Source: a virus
Length of the DNA: 44,999 nucleotides
IMG/VR virus record: IMGVR_UViG_3300037882_002198
Span: 1 to 44,999 of that record
Reading direction: 5' to 3' (one strand)
The position numbers and the translations under genes were made by a program. The notes beneath the pieces are model-generated. The model made no database searches. It was not told where the DNA came from and saw nothing but the letters and a program-made list of their open reading frames with translations. Of the stretch, positions 31,891-39,874 are shown one piece after another (positions within the stretch are counted from its first letter, which is position 1; the number at the start of each line of letters is the position of its first letter).

Positions 31891-32095
31891 TTGTTGTCCA
31901 GAGACCTTTGTTATTTATATTGATAAAAATTTAGATCCCGATTTACAGGCAAAGACAATTCTCCACGAAGTTATCCACGCCGTTTTTTTCAGAATGGGTA
32001 TTGAGAATACAACAGTTGATGAAAATATGAGAGAAATTCTTTGTGACCTTATTGCCGCAGTGATTCAAGAAAACTTTAAAATAGATTTTTCTTGA
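31814..32095 (+). CDS. HEXXH metallopeptidase-like protein
   Basis: A 93-residue protein of the ImmA/IrrE/SprT-like type: after a short lead (TFVIYIDKNLDPDLQAKTIL) there is a zinc motif HEVIH (residues 51-55), then a helix with Glu (DENMREILCDLI). The family includes small phage zinc peptidases, sometimes acting on repressor or host proteins. It overlaps the HNH gene by 77 bases. Its target is unknown. Confidence 0.7.
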   Translation: MRKLNILGQTYKMKFTDLSKKELCGDCCPETFVIYIDKNLDPDLQAKTILHEVIHAVFFRMGIENTTVDENMREILCDLIAAVIQENFKIDFS

Positions 32096-32100
32096 AACAG

Positions 32101-32119
32101 TAGTCGCAGACTGCGACTA
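32101..32119 (+). promoter_or_regulatory. Second operator-like palindrome
   Basis: TAGTCGCAGACTGCGACTA is a perfect palindrome (TAGTCGCA-GAC-TGCGACTA), sharing both arms with the palindrome at 29086-29108. It is followed by CTTTTTT and the helicase ATG. It may be an intrinsic terminator, a protein-binding site, or both. Confidence 0.6.
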
Positions 32120-32127
32120 TCTTTTTT

Positions 32128-33552
32128 ATGAAATATAAAAGAGAGCCGTGGGGACATCAGTTAAAAGCTATTGAAATTGCAAAAGAGCTCCCAGAGTATG
32201 GTCTATTCTTTGAGGTCGGCGCAGGGAAATCATTGACGGCAGTAAACATTTTACGGCATAAATATTTCCATCACTCTAGAGTTTTAAAAACTTTAATTTT
32301 TGGCCCTCCGATTGTTTTAGAAAACTGGAAACGCGAGTGGATTATTAACTCTGAAATTAGCCCTAAGAAAATTCACGTTTTATCGGGCTCCCACAAAGAC
32401 CGCTTAAAGATTTTTTTAAAACACAAAGATGAAGACGGGTGTATTTTTATTACAAACTATGAGGCTCTTTTAATGAAAGAACTTCACACGGCTCTTTTGG
32501 CTTGGAAGCCTGAAGTTATTATTTGGGATGAATTACATAAGTTAAAAGACCCTACTAGCAAGAGAACAAAACTCGCCATTCCTTTGGCTGACGTTTCGCT
32601 GTATCGACTAGGCTTAACGGGGACACCTATACTAAATAGTTTAATGGATATGTTTTCGCAGTTTCGGGTCTTAGACCTTGGCCGCACTTTTGGGAAAAAC
32701 TTTTTCGTTTTTAGGAATCGTTTTTTCTACGATAAGAACGCCGGGATGCCGGCTGGCAGACACTTTCCAGATTGGCGGCCAAGACCTAAGATTGAATCTG
32801 AGTTTAATAATATGATCTCTCAGGTTTCAATGACAGTAAAAAAAGAAGATTGTATGACACTCCCGCCTTTGGTCAAGAGTACTCTTTTTACAAAAATGAG
32901 CAGCGAACAAGAAAGATCCTATCAACAGATGAAAAAGGATTTAATTAGCTACATCGGAGATAAGGCCGCTGTCGCAAACCTTGCAATTACAAAAGCCCTT
33001 AGACTTCAGCAAATCGTGAGCGGTTTTGTAAAGCTCGACGACGGAAGTGTCCATAGATTTAAGAATAACCCCCGAGCCGACCAACTCCATGGGTTACTTG
33101 AAGAACTTACTCCAAAACATAAAGTTATTATATGGGCTGTTTTTCATGAGAATTATGTGACTATTCGAGAAGTATGTGAACGATTAAAAATTAAATACGT
33201 CGAGGTGACGGGCGCTGTTACAGATAAGCAGGGCGCAGTAGATTCTTTTAACAATGACCCTACAACCAGAGTGTTTGTTTCACACCCGCTTTCAGGTGGT
33301 ATTGGCATTAATCTGGTTGTTGCAGATATTTCTATTTTTTATTCAAGAAATTTTAGCCTAGAGCAAGACATTCAAGCAGAAGGTAGGTTTAACAGGGGCG
33401 GGTCTGAGATTCACAAAAAATTATTAAGATATGATTTAGTCACTGAAAACACAATAGATGAACAAGTTTTACAAGCATTACATAACAAACAAAACCTGAG
33501 CGACTCAGTTTTACTTAACCTAATAACAAAGGAATCTAATGAACGAATTTAA
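32128..33552 (+). CDS. SNF2-type DNA helicase/ATPase
   Basis: A 474-residue superfamily 2 protein. Motif I EVGAGKSLTAV (residues 29-39), motif II WDELHK (DELH 134-137), motif III LTGTPILN (163-170), and the C-terminal motifs HPLSGGIGINLVVADISIFYSRNFSLEQDIQAEGRFNRGGS (V and VI). This is the SNF2/RapA-like pattern; phage versions remodel DNA or complexes during replication or recombination. There is no ribosome binding site: the ATG immediately follows a hairpin and T run, so expression may be unusual. It is followed by the recombination/SSB-like genes. Confidence 0.85.
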   Translation: MKYKREPWGHQLKAIEIAKELPEYGLFFEVGAGKSLTAVNILRHKYFHHSRVLKTLIFGPPIVLENWKREWIINSEISPKKIHVLSGSHKDRLKIFLKHKDEDGCIFITNYEALLMKELHTALLAWKPEVIIWDELHKLKDPTSKRTKLAIPLADVSLYRLGLTGTPILNSLMDMFSQFRVLDLGRTFGKNFFVFRNRFFYDKNAGMPAGRHFPDWRPRPKIESEFNNMISQVSMTVKKEDCMTLPPLVKSTLFTKMSSEQERSYQQMKKDLISYIGDKAAVANLAITKALRLQQIVSGFVKLDDGSVHRFKNNPRADQLHGLLEELTPKHKVIIWAVFHENYVTIREVCERLKIKYVEVTGAVTDKQGAVDSFNNDPTTRVFVSHPLSGGIGINLVVADISIFYSRNFSLEQDIQAEGRFNRGGSEIHKKLLRYDLVTENTIDEQVLQALHNKQNLSDSVLLNLITKESNERI

Positions 33553-34000
33553 TATGGATGCGTGGTTTGATGAAGAGATCAAGCCAGATGAAGTAAGTCT
33601 TCTTAAATTTGACGGACATGTTGCAGACTACATGAAAGTCAGAAAAGAGGCAGACGCACTAGAAGAACAGTTAACTGTTCTAAATAAAAAAATGATGCTT
33701 ATGCAGTCTAGACTTATTGAGTATCTAGAAGCCCAAGGAAAAACAAGTCACGAACTTCCTGAAGGAATGGGTAGAATTACTCGTATTGAAACACAGAAAT
33801 TTAAAGCCCCCGACTCAGAGCTTCGTTTGCCTTTAGTGGATTACCTAAAAGAGACAAACCAGTATGATTCAGTTATGGCTTTTAACGCCACCAAATTTCA
33901 TTCTTGGTATAAATCAGAAAAAGAGAACAATCCTAATTTTAATTTTAACGGCGTAGAAGTTACGTCAAACAAGTATTTAAAATACACGAAAGGTAAATAA
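33539..34000 (+). CDS. Hypothetical protein, replication-linked
   Basis: A 153-residue protein. Residues about 33-66 form a coiled coil (KEADALEEQLTVLNKKMMLMQSRLIEYLEAQGK) followed by a beta-like region (RITRIETQKFKAPDSELRLP) and a short C-terminal domain. The pattern resembles small phage proteins encoded next to SSB/recombination genes. It overlaps the helicase gene by 14 bases. Function unknown. Confidence 0.6.
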   Translation: MNEFNMDAWFDEEIKPDEVSLLKFDGHVADYMKVRKEADALEEQLTVLNKKMMLMQSRLIEYLEAQGKTSHELPEGMGRITRIETQKFKAPDSELRLPLVDYLKETNQYDSVMAFNATKFHSWYKSEKENNPNFNFNGVEVTSNKYLKYTKGK

Positions 34001-34822
34001 ATGAAAAAAGAAATAACAACAAAAACACAAGGCGAAGTAGTGGTGTCTGACTTTGAAAAAGAGATGCTGCAAAATATGGAGTACTCTTCTACGGAGACTA
34101 AGGATTTATTAATTCCTAAAGTTTTATTAATGCAGGGATCAAGTGAATTTATTAAAGAAGGTGCAGACTGTAAAGTGGGCGACTTAGTAAGATCACAAAC
34201 AGCGGAAGTTTACGGGTCAGTTAGAGAGAAAGATTATAAGCCCGTTAAATTTATTCCGATCTTTATGTATAAGACATGGGTGAAACAAGAGCGCCTTCCT
34301 AATGTAAACGGCGGTAATGATAAACTTCAATGGGTAGAAACCTATGCGGTAACACCTGAGAACTCAAATCAAAAATGGGAACAAGAAGAAGTTATCGACG
34401 GACATACACGTAAATTTAAGTTAATTAAAAATATTAATTTTTATGCGCTCTTAGAAAAAGATTTTAATAATCCAATTGCTGTACCCCATGTCATAACATT
34501 CCGAGGAACGGCTGCGAGGGGCGCAGCCATTCTAGAAGATTGGTTTGCAAAATGTAAAGCGGCACAAATGGCTAAGATTATAAAAGATCCGTCAGGATGT
34601 TTAATGGTTCCGTTTGCTAAAGTTTTTGAGCTTGGGGGTAAAATGGAAAAAAATGAAGACGGCCAAACGTGGTATGTTCTAAATTCTAAGGAGTTTGCTA
34701 ACGCAGACGAAAGCCTTATTGGTACGGGTTTTACTTGGTATAAAACAGTATCTAAATCAGCACATAAAGATGTAGATATGTCAGACGAAAAAACTGCACC
34801 GGCAGAAGTGGTTCCGTTCTAA
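34001..34822 (+). CDS. Single-stranded DNA-binding-like protein
   Basis: A 273-residue protein. The N-terminus (FEKEMLQNMEYSSTETKDLLIPKVLLMQGSSEF) and central beta-rich part (RSQTAEVYGS...DYKPVKFIPIFMYKTW...) fit a phage SSB or recombination-associated fold. The C-terminal tail is acidic and ends in VVPF (DEKTAPAEVVPF), similar in chemistry to the DIPF tip of bacterial SSB that binds partner enzymes. Coding genes around it are helicase, exonuclease and polymerase. SSB role is an inference. Confidence 0.55.
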   Translation: MKKEITTKTQGEVVVSDFEKEMLQNMEYSSTETKDLLIPKVLLMQGSSEFIKEGADCKVGDLVRSQTAEVYGSVREKDYKPVKFIPIFMYKTWVKQERLPNVNGGNDKLQWVETYAVTPENSNQKWEQEEVIDGHTRKFKLIKNINFYALLEKDFNNPIAVPHVITFRGTAARGAAILEDWFAKCKAAQMAKIIKDPSGCLMVPFAKVFELGGKMEKNEDGQTWYVLNSKEFANADESLIGTGFTWYKTVSKSAHKDVDMSDEKTAPAEVVPF

Positions 34823-35541
34823 TGTTAGTCATAGGTTTGGATTTCGAAACAACGGGTCTTGACCCAAAGACCTGCGAAGTAACAGAGATCGGGGCAGTAG
34901 CTTGGGACACTGAGCTTCTAACCCCCGTCTCTTTTTTCCATAGATTTGTAAACATCAAGGGAGAAATCACGCCTGAGATTTTAGACATCACTGGAATCAC
35001 AAAAGAACTTTTAACTAAATATGGAATAGCGGAAGCTCAGGCATTTTCAGAGCTTGAGCAATACCTTTCTCAGAGTGATGTATATATTGCACAAAACTAT
35101 AAGTTTGATAAATCATTCTTAGATGCAGCTTTAGAGAGAATCAACATTCGTCAGATTGATAAGAAGTGGATTAATACAGTTACACATGTGCCGTACCCTA
35201 AGAAGTTTAAACATCGGGAATTAACTTCTTTGGCTGCATATCATGGTTTTATTAATCCGTTCCCACACAGAGCAATTACAGATGTTTTAACAATGTTAAC
35301 TGTTATGTCTCATTATGATTTTAAAAACATCTTAGAACTGAGCCAAGAGCCTGTTTTAACTCTATGGGCAAAGGTCACCTTTGCAGAGAAAGACCAAGCA
35401 AAACGCGCGGGGTTTTATTATAGTGGTGATAAAAAAGCATGGTACAAAGAAATACTTAAACGGGATTTAGAAGCAGAAACTAAAAATTGCGCAGTTCTTG
35501 GTTTTGCAATAGAGGTCATAAACAATGAAGCAAAAACCTAA
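34822..35541 (+). CDS. DnaQ-like 3'-5' exonuclease
   Basis: A 239-residue protein. ExoI: VIGLDFETTGLDP (Asp/Glu pair); ExoII: YIAQNYKFDKSFLDAAL; ExoIII: FPHRAITDVLTML (His and Asp), the DEDDh type of DNA polymerase III epsilon. The C-terminal 60 residues (TFAEKDQAKRAGFYYSGDKKAWYKEIL) form a small extra domain seen with such proteins. Its stop is overlapped by the next small gene. The polymerase nearby already has its own exonuclease, so this enzyme may serve repair, recombination or RNA/DNA degradation. Confidence 0.85.
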   Translation: MLVIGLDFETTGLDPKTCEVTEIGAVAWDTELLTPVSFFHRFVNIKGEITPEILDITGITKELLTKYGIAEAQAFSELEQYLSQSDVYIAQNYKFDKSFLDAALERINIRQIDKKWINTVTHVPYPKKFKHRELTSLAAYHGFINPFPHRAITDVLTMLTVMSHYDFKNILELSQEPVLTLWAKVTFAEKDQAKRAGFYYSGDKKAWYKEILKRDLEAETKNCAVLGFAIEVINNEAKT

Positions 35542-35680
35542 ACCTACAAAAAACATGTACGTCAGACTTACAAAAGAGAACTATAACTTTGTAGTGCGTA
35601 ATGCAAAAGAGCAGGGTCTTTCGTTAAATAAATGTTTTAATCAACTTATTAAAGCAAAAAGAGAATCACCGTGGTCGTAG
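35525..35680 (+). CDS. Ribbon-helix-helix DNA-binding protein (51 aa)
   Basis: A 51-residue product. MYVRLT is a short strand, ENYNFVVRNAKEQGL the first helix and SLNKCFNQLIKAKRE the second: the Arc/CopG ribbon-helix-helix pattern, which binds palindromic operators as dimers. It overlaps the exonuclease gene by 17 bases and the polymerase start by 10 bases. It is a good candidate for the protein that binds the TAGTYGCA palindromes. Confidence 0.65.
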   Translation: MKQKPKPTKNMYVRLTKENYNFVVRNAKEQGLSLNKCFNQLIKAKRESPWS

Positions 35681-37599
35681 CTCTAGAAAGCATAGACGCT
35701 ATCTTAAATAACTTATCGAGCGTTATTTCGCTCGATACAGAGACTACAGGGTTAAACCCGTATAAAGATAGCGAACTTTTTTCGATAATTCTAGCTGACG
35801 AAAGGGGTGAGTATTACTTTAACTTTAATAAGCATATGGATTGTTTTGGTAAACTATCAGATCACTGTTTACCTAGATCTATTATTAAAGATAAAATAAT
35901 TCCCACTATCGAAAAAGCTAGTTTGTTATTTTTAGCTAATGCTAAATTCGATATGGCTATTGTTGAAAAAGAGGGAGTTGTTAACTGGCCCCCGATTCAT
36001 GACGACATCGTAGCACATAGACTTTTAAATAACGATCTCCCAAAAGTTTCTTTAGAAATAGCGGCCACTCATTACGGCTATAAAAAATCAGAAGCCGTCG
36101 AAGAGTTTATAGAAAAACATAAACTCTATGAAATAATTCAAAATCCAGCGAGAAAGAAAAAAGAAAAAAATAAATTTTTCTACAAAGTTCCTATGGATAT
36201 TATAGTGCCGTATGCATTAACAGATGCCCGTATTACTTTTGATATTGGCCTAAAACAACGGGCTCAGTTTAAAGATTTTTTTACTGTTTATGACAGGTTT
36301 AAAACAGACAACGTAGATCCTTATGTTATGGAGTCAGAATTAATTAAAGTATTATATAAAATGGAAAAGAGGGGAATTTATGTCAACAGAGAAGAGTGTT
36401 TTAAACGAGCAGCAAATCATCAGAGAAATTACGAGCTTGAATCGCGCAAGTTCCACGATCAAACAAGATCGACACTTATTGACTCTGCTAAAGTGCTTAG
36501 CCCTGTGTTCGCTAGAGCGGGCTTCACAGCTCCAAAAACGGAAAAAGAAAATGACTCCATTTCAGATGCATGGCTTGAGTCAGTCAAACACCCCTTGGCC
36601 GATTTAGTTAGAAACTATCGACACAACTACAAATTAGCTAACACTTTTTATAAAAACTATATATGGCACATAGATCAAAACTCAGTCCTTCATGCGAACA
36701 TAAATCAATCCGGCACAAGAACAGGAAGGATGTCTTACTCAAATCCGAATTTGCAACAAATCCCCGCCTCACCTGTACGCCAGATCCTTGTTCCGCCGCA
36801 GGGATATTGTTGTGTGAGTATAGACTGGGACCAACAAGAGTATCGAATGATGTTGGACTACGCCGAGGAAATGGAGCTTATCGACGAAGTAAAGCGGGGG
36901 CTTGATGTTCACACGGCTACCGCCAATTTGACGGGTGTTACCCGTAAGGAAGCAAAGACTTTAAATTTTTTATTGTTGTACGGGGGCGGGGTAGTAAAAC
37001 TTTGTCTTGAATTATTTCCAGTGACAGCAAGCGAGCCGGAGCTTTGGTATATTTGGAAAACATATAATGACTGGCAAATGAGTGATGCAGAAAAAAACTT
37101 TAAAGTCAGTGAAGAACTCTTTAAAATAAATCTGGATTTTTTATTAAAGGCAAGCGCGCTTAGAAAACAGTACTTTTCTAAGTTGCCGAAAGTCGAAGAA
37201 TTTATTGGGCTATGTAAAAGAACAGCGTTAGCTAGGGGATATATTAATTCATGGTCAGGACGAAGACTTAATTTTAAACCAGAGTTTTGTTATAAAGCGC
37301 CGAACGCATTGATTCAAGGCGGAGCCGCTGATGTAGCAAAGTATGCTATGATTAATATTGACAAAACACTTACAAATAAATTGTCATATATGGTAGCGCA
37401 GATACATGATGAGTTTTGGTTTTACATTCACGAGACGGAATTAAGTATTACTAAAGACTTGGTGCATATTATGGAAAATACATTTCCACATAAACACTTA
37501 AGTCTGACCTCATCTGTAGAATATTCATGGGAGAATTTCTACGATTTAAAGAAACTAGAACAAGGACAGTTAATTGAAAAAACCAGAGACAAAGTTTAA
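35671..37599 (+). CDS. polA: DNA polymerase I family (family A)
   Basis: A 642-residue polymerase with GTG start. N-terminal 3'-5' exonuclease: SLDTETTGLNP (about 19-29), ANAKFDMAIVE (about 90) and YALTDARITFD (about 180; DEDDy form). Polymerase: SGTRTGRMSYSNPNLQQIP (motif around 350), motif A VSIDWDQQEYRMM, motif B RKEAKTLNFLLLYG (with the Lys and Phe/Tyr positions) and motif C VAQIHDEFW. It is the main replication polymerase; no 5'-3' exonuclease domain is present. It starts inside the ribbon-helix-helix gene's end. Confidence 0.95.
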   Translation: MVVALESIDAILNNLSSVISLDTETTGLNPYKDSELFSIILADERGEYYFNFNKHMDCFGKLSDHCLPRSIIKDKIIPTIEKASLLFLANAKFDMAIVEKEGVVNWPPIHDDIVAHRLLNNDLPKVSLEIAATHYGYKKSEAVEEFIEKHKLYEIIQNPARKKKEKNKFFYKVPMDIIVPYALTDARITFDIGLKQRAQFKDFFTVYDRFKTDNVDPYVMESELIKVLYKMEKRGIYVNREECFKRAANHQRNYELESRKFHDQTRSTLIDSAKVLSPVFARAGFTAPKTEKENDSISDAWLESVKHPLADLVRNYRHNYKLANTFYKNYIWHIDQNSVLHANINQSGTRTGRMSYSNPNLQQIPASPVRQILVPPQGYCCVSIDWDQQEYRMMLDYAEEMELIDEVKRGLDVHTATANLTGVTRKEAKTLNFLLLYGGGVVKLCLELFPVTASEPELWYIWKTYNDWQMSDAEKNFKVSEELFKINLDFLLKASALRKQYFSKLPKVEEFIGLCKRTALARGYINSWSGRRLNFKPEFCYKAPNALIQGGAADVAKYAMINIDKTLTNKLSYMVAQIHDEFWFYIHETELSITKDLVHIMENTFPHKHLSLTSSVEYSWENFYDLKKLEQGQLIEKTRDKV

Positions 37600-37879
37600 G
37601 GAAAAAGTTTTAAAGGACTTAAGTACTTTAAAAAATGTTTGGTATTTTAAAACCCAAGAAATCACGCGTCGGGGGATACCTGATTTTATATTATGCAAGA
37701 AAGGTTTTTTTGTTGCGTTTGAATTAAAGGTTGACTCGCCGATAGATGCTTTACAAGAATATAATTTACAGAAAATAAGAGAAGCCGGCGGGGAAGGTGT
37801 AGTTGTCACTCCGACAACTTGGCCACGCTTGTTTCGTTTTATCAAAACACTAGGAGACACACATGGACACGACAATTAG
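37574..37879 (+). CDS. VRR-NUC domain nuclease
   Basis: A 101-residue protein with the VRR-NUC pattern: RRGIPDFILC (Asp37), then a strand VAFELKV (Glu50, Lys52) and a Gln-rich helix ending AGGEGVVV. Small phage VRR-NUC proteins are Holliday-junction or structure-specific nucleases, so this may resolve recombination/replication intermediates. It overlaps the polymerase by 26 bases and the next gene by 17. Confidence 0.8.
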   Translation: MKKPETKFKEKVLKDLSTLKNVWYFKTQEITRRGIPDFILCKKGFFVAFELKVDSPIDALQEYNLQKIREAGGEGVVVTPTTWPRLFRFIKTLGDTHGHDN

Positions 37880-38276
37880 ATTGTCATACAAAGATATTAA
37901 TAGCAGAGCATTTACGGATTCTTTGCGCGGTTTAGTTAACCACAAATGGGCCGCTCTAACGACAGCTATGAAACTTAAGTTAATCATGGATACAGTAGAT
38001 GCAGAGTCAAAAAAAGCATTTACTATTTGGGATCATGTTATGAAAACTCAAGTGGAATTTGAGGGTGAAGGTCAAGAGAAAAAACCAAAAGACATGGAAG
38101 ATTATAAAAAGAAAGAAGACGAGTTCTTAGCGACATCTTTTACTTGCGGTAAAATCAAAAAAATTAATGTTACTGAATTATTAGGTTATAAGTTTAGTGC
38201 TGTTGATCTTACGACATTAGCACCTATTCTTATGGGTTTTGAACAATTAACTGAAGGAGAAGACAATGCCAGCTAA
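37863..38276 (+). CDS. Hypothetical protein
   Basis: A 137-residue protein, no recognised family. It is mixed helical with a Lys/Glu-rich middle (EGEGQEKKPKDMEDYKKKEDEF) and a hydrophobic C-terminal part (VDLTTLAPILMGFEQL). It is followed, with an 11-base overlap, by a lysine-rich peptide. Function unknown. Confidence 0.6.
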   Translation: MDTTIRLSYKDINSRAFTDSLRGLVNHKWAALTTAMKLKLIMDTVDAESKKAFTIWDHVMKTQVEFEGEGQEKKPKDMEDYKKKEDEFLATSFTCGKIKKINVTELLGYKFSAVDLTTLAPILMGFEQLTEGEDNAS

Positions 38277-38325
38277 AACAAAAAAGCCAGCTAAGAAAAA
38301 AGTTTCTGTAAAAAAACAGAAATAA
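38266..38325 (+). CDS. Lysine-rich micropeptide (19 aa)
   Basis: MPAKTKKPAKKKVSVKKQK: ten Lys in 19 residues, no acidic residue. A strong ribosome binding site (GAAGGAG) is seven bases before the ATG, and the gene ends just before the operon terminator. The composition resembles histone H1-like/AlgP-type tails that bind DNA or polyphosphate. It could be a DNA- or RNA-charge-neutralising peptide. Translation is likely but unproven. Confidence 0.5.
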   Translation: MPAKTKKPAKKKVSVKKQK

Positions 38326-38327
38326 TT

Positions 38328-38350
38328 AAGGGGGCTTAAAAAGCCCCTTT
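38328..38350. terminator. Bidirectional terminator between early and late blocks
   Basis: The hairpin (AAGGGGGCTT/AAGCCCCTTT, with one G-T wobble, loop AAA) lies between two convergent ends: the micropeptide (+) and the 70-residue gene (-). T runs are short on both sides. It ends early rightward and late leftward transcription. Confidence 0.65.
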
Positions 38351-38561
38351 ACATTTTGTTTGCTTTTTCTTTTAACTGCTTCATTGAAGTGATTTTTGTA
38401 CCCAGTGCTGTATCAATAGATTTTTTCTTATTAGCTAAATACTCTTGAACCTTAGCCATCTTTTCTGGATCGGCTTTAATTTCTTCAGCTTTTAATAAAC
38501 ACTCCGCACACTCTTTGATTTCGTATTCGTCGTATTCTTTTTTTTCTACTTTATCTTCCAT
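38349..38561 (-). CDS. Hypothetical small helical protein
   Basis: A 70-residue charged protein, last gene of the late block. Two Cys lie close together (CAECL) and the C-terminus is a Lys-rich helix (KITSMKQLKEKANKM). It overlaps the preceding ejection-type gene by 11 bases. Perhaps a virion accessory protein; function unknown. Confidence 0.6.
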   Translation of the reverse strand: MEDKVEKKEYDEYEIKECAECLLKAEEIKADPEKMAKVQEYLANKKKSIDTALGTKITSMKQLKEKANKM

Positions 38562-39873
38562 TTGTATCTCCTGCTTCTAATAGTATTTGTCGCCATAAAG
38601 TTTCTGGGACGTTTTTACCTAATTGATTTGCCGTAAGTCCCAGTGTTGTTCTAACAGGGCCGGCGTTTAAAGTTTTAATAGCCTGCTGAACGGCTAAAGC
38701 CCCCGGGGAAAACATTCCTACAATTCCATTTGTTTGAGTAATTGTATCTTTACGACCCTCTTTTGCAATTTCTTTTCGTAGTGGTTTTTGAGCCCCTAAA
38801 TAAGCCCCCATTTCTTGATTAATTAAATCAACTTCGTCACCTAACCCTAACTTTTTTGCGTTAAGTTGATCTACGATTTCATTCTTATATCCTTGGGAAA
38901 GTTTTTGATTTAAGTTCTGGCCCATAGAAGTAAGTCTTCCAGAGGCATCAAAAGCTGTCTGCGGTAAAGCATCATAAAGCTGTGTTTTAACATTACTTGC
39001 CGTAGCTACATCCATAGGTTTATTAGCTAAACTTAAGAAATCTAAACCCTCTGCGACCTTAGGAGACATGTAAGGATTGGAGTCTAATTTTTGTAAATAA
39101 TCCATAGCCCCAGAACTTGCCTTGCTTGGATCAATAAGAGCGTCAGGTGCTTCGGCATACTTAGCAGCACGCATTTGCCCGAGGTCATCAAGACGTTTAT
39201 TCATTTGACCTAACAAACCCTCTTGTCCTTTTAAAAACCCCATACCTTGTTTTAACATATACGGGCTGACAGCTTCGCCACCCTTTTCAATAGCTCTAGT
39301 ATCTAATGCTTTTAAACCTGATTTATAAACACTTTCCCCAGCCTTTTCTATTCCAGTAGCTAGTGGTTTTGTCGCAAGCGTAGCGCCTTTTCCTAATTTA
39401 GAAATCAGCGGCGCAGCTCCAAGTGTTAAATACGTAAGTGGATCTAAACCCACATCCGCTGCCATACCTAAAGCGCCTCTCCCTGTAAAATCCAAAGCGC
39501 CGCCTTTTTTGGCTTTAAACCATTCATCCCCCGAATCTGAATACATCATTGGAAGAATGTCCGACGTTGAACCTAATTCTGGAGTTCCTATTTTTTCTAA
39601 AATCTCACTTGAAGACGGAGTTTTACCTTTTATAACATCTGCAAAATTTACTAAGTTTTCATTTGTAAAAGGTTCCATCAAGCCAGCCGCAGCGCCCCTA
39701 CCTAAACCCGAAGTATAATCTAAAGCACGTAATCCGTAATCGACAGCCTTACTGGATAAATCCGGCGGAGTTAATCCCTCTAGCTTAAACTGAGCGTCGA
39801 TTTGTTCTTTAGTCATACCCTTAGACGAAAGTGCTTCAACAATTTTATCGTACTGGCTTGGACTTAATTCCAT
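38551..39873 (-). CDS. Candidate ejection/internal virion protein
   Basis: A 440-residue protein with an N-terminal SPSQYDKIVEALSSKGMTKEQIDAQF helix pair, a Gly/Ala-rich hydrophobic centre (GALGMAADVGLDPLTYLTLGAAPLISKLGKG, about residues 132-162), and a long helical C-terminal part. Such proteins, encoded after the tail adaptor genes, are typically stored in the virion and enter the host envelope with DNA (for example P22 gp7/16/20, T7 internal proteins). No enzymatic motif was seen. Confidence 0.6.
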   Translation of the reverse strand: MELSPSQYDKIVEALSSKGMTKEQIDAQFKLEGLTPPDLSSKAVDYGLRALDYTSGLGRGAAAGLMEPFTNENLVNFADVIKGKTPSSSEILEKIGTPELGSTSDILPMMYSDSGDEWFKAKKGGALDFTGRGALGMAADVGLDPLTYLTLGAAPLISKLGKGATLATKPLATGIEKAGESVYKSGLKALDTRAIEKGGEAVSPYMLKQGMGFLKGQEGLLGQMNKRLDDLGQMRAAKYAEAPDALIDPSKASSGAMDYLQKLDSNPYMSPKVAEGLDFLSLANKPMDVATASNVKTQLYDALPQTAFDASGRLTSMGQNLNQKLSQGYKNEIVDQLNAKKLGLGDEVDLINQEMGAYLGAQKPLRKEIAKEGRKDTITQTNGIVGMFSPGALAVQQAIKTLNAGPVRTTLGLTANQLGKNVPETLWRQILLEAGDTNGR

Positions 39874-39874
39874 T

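Noticed and set aside
36380-36905. Other frames inside the DNA polymerase gene
   Set aside because: They lie fully within the conserved polymerase frame and show no own start signals.
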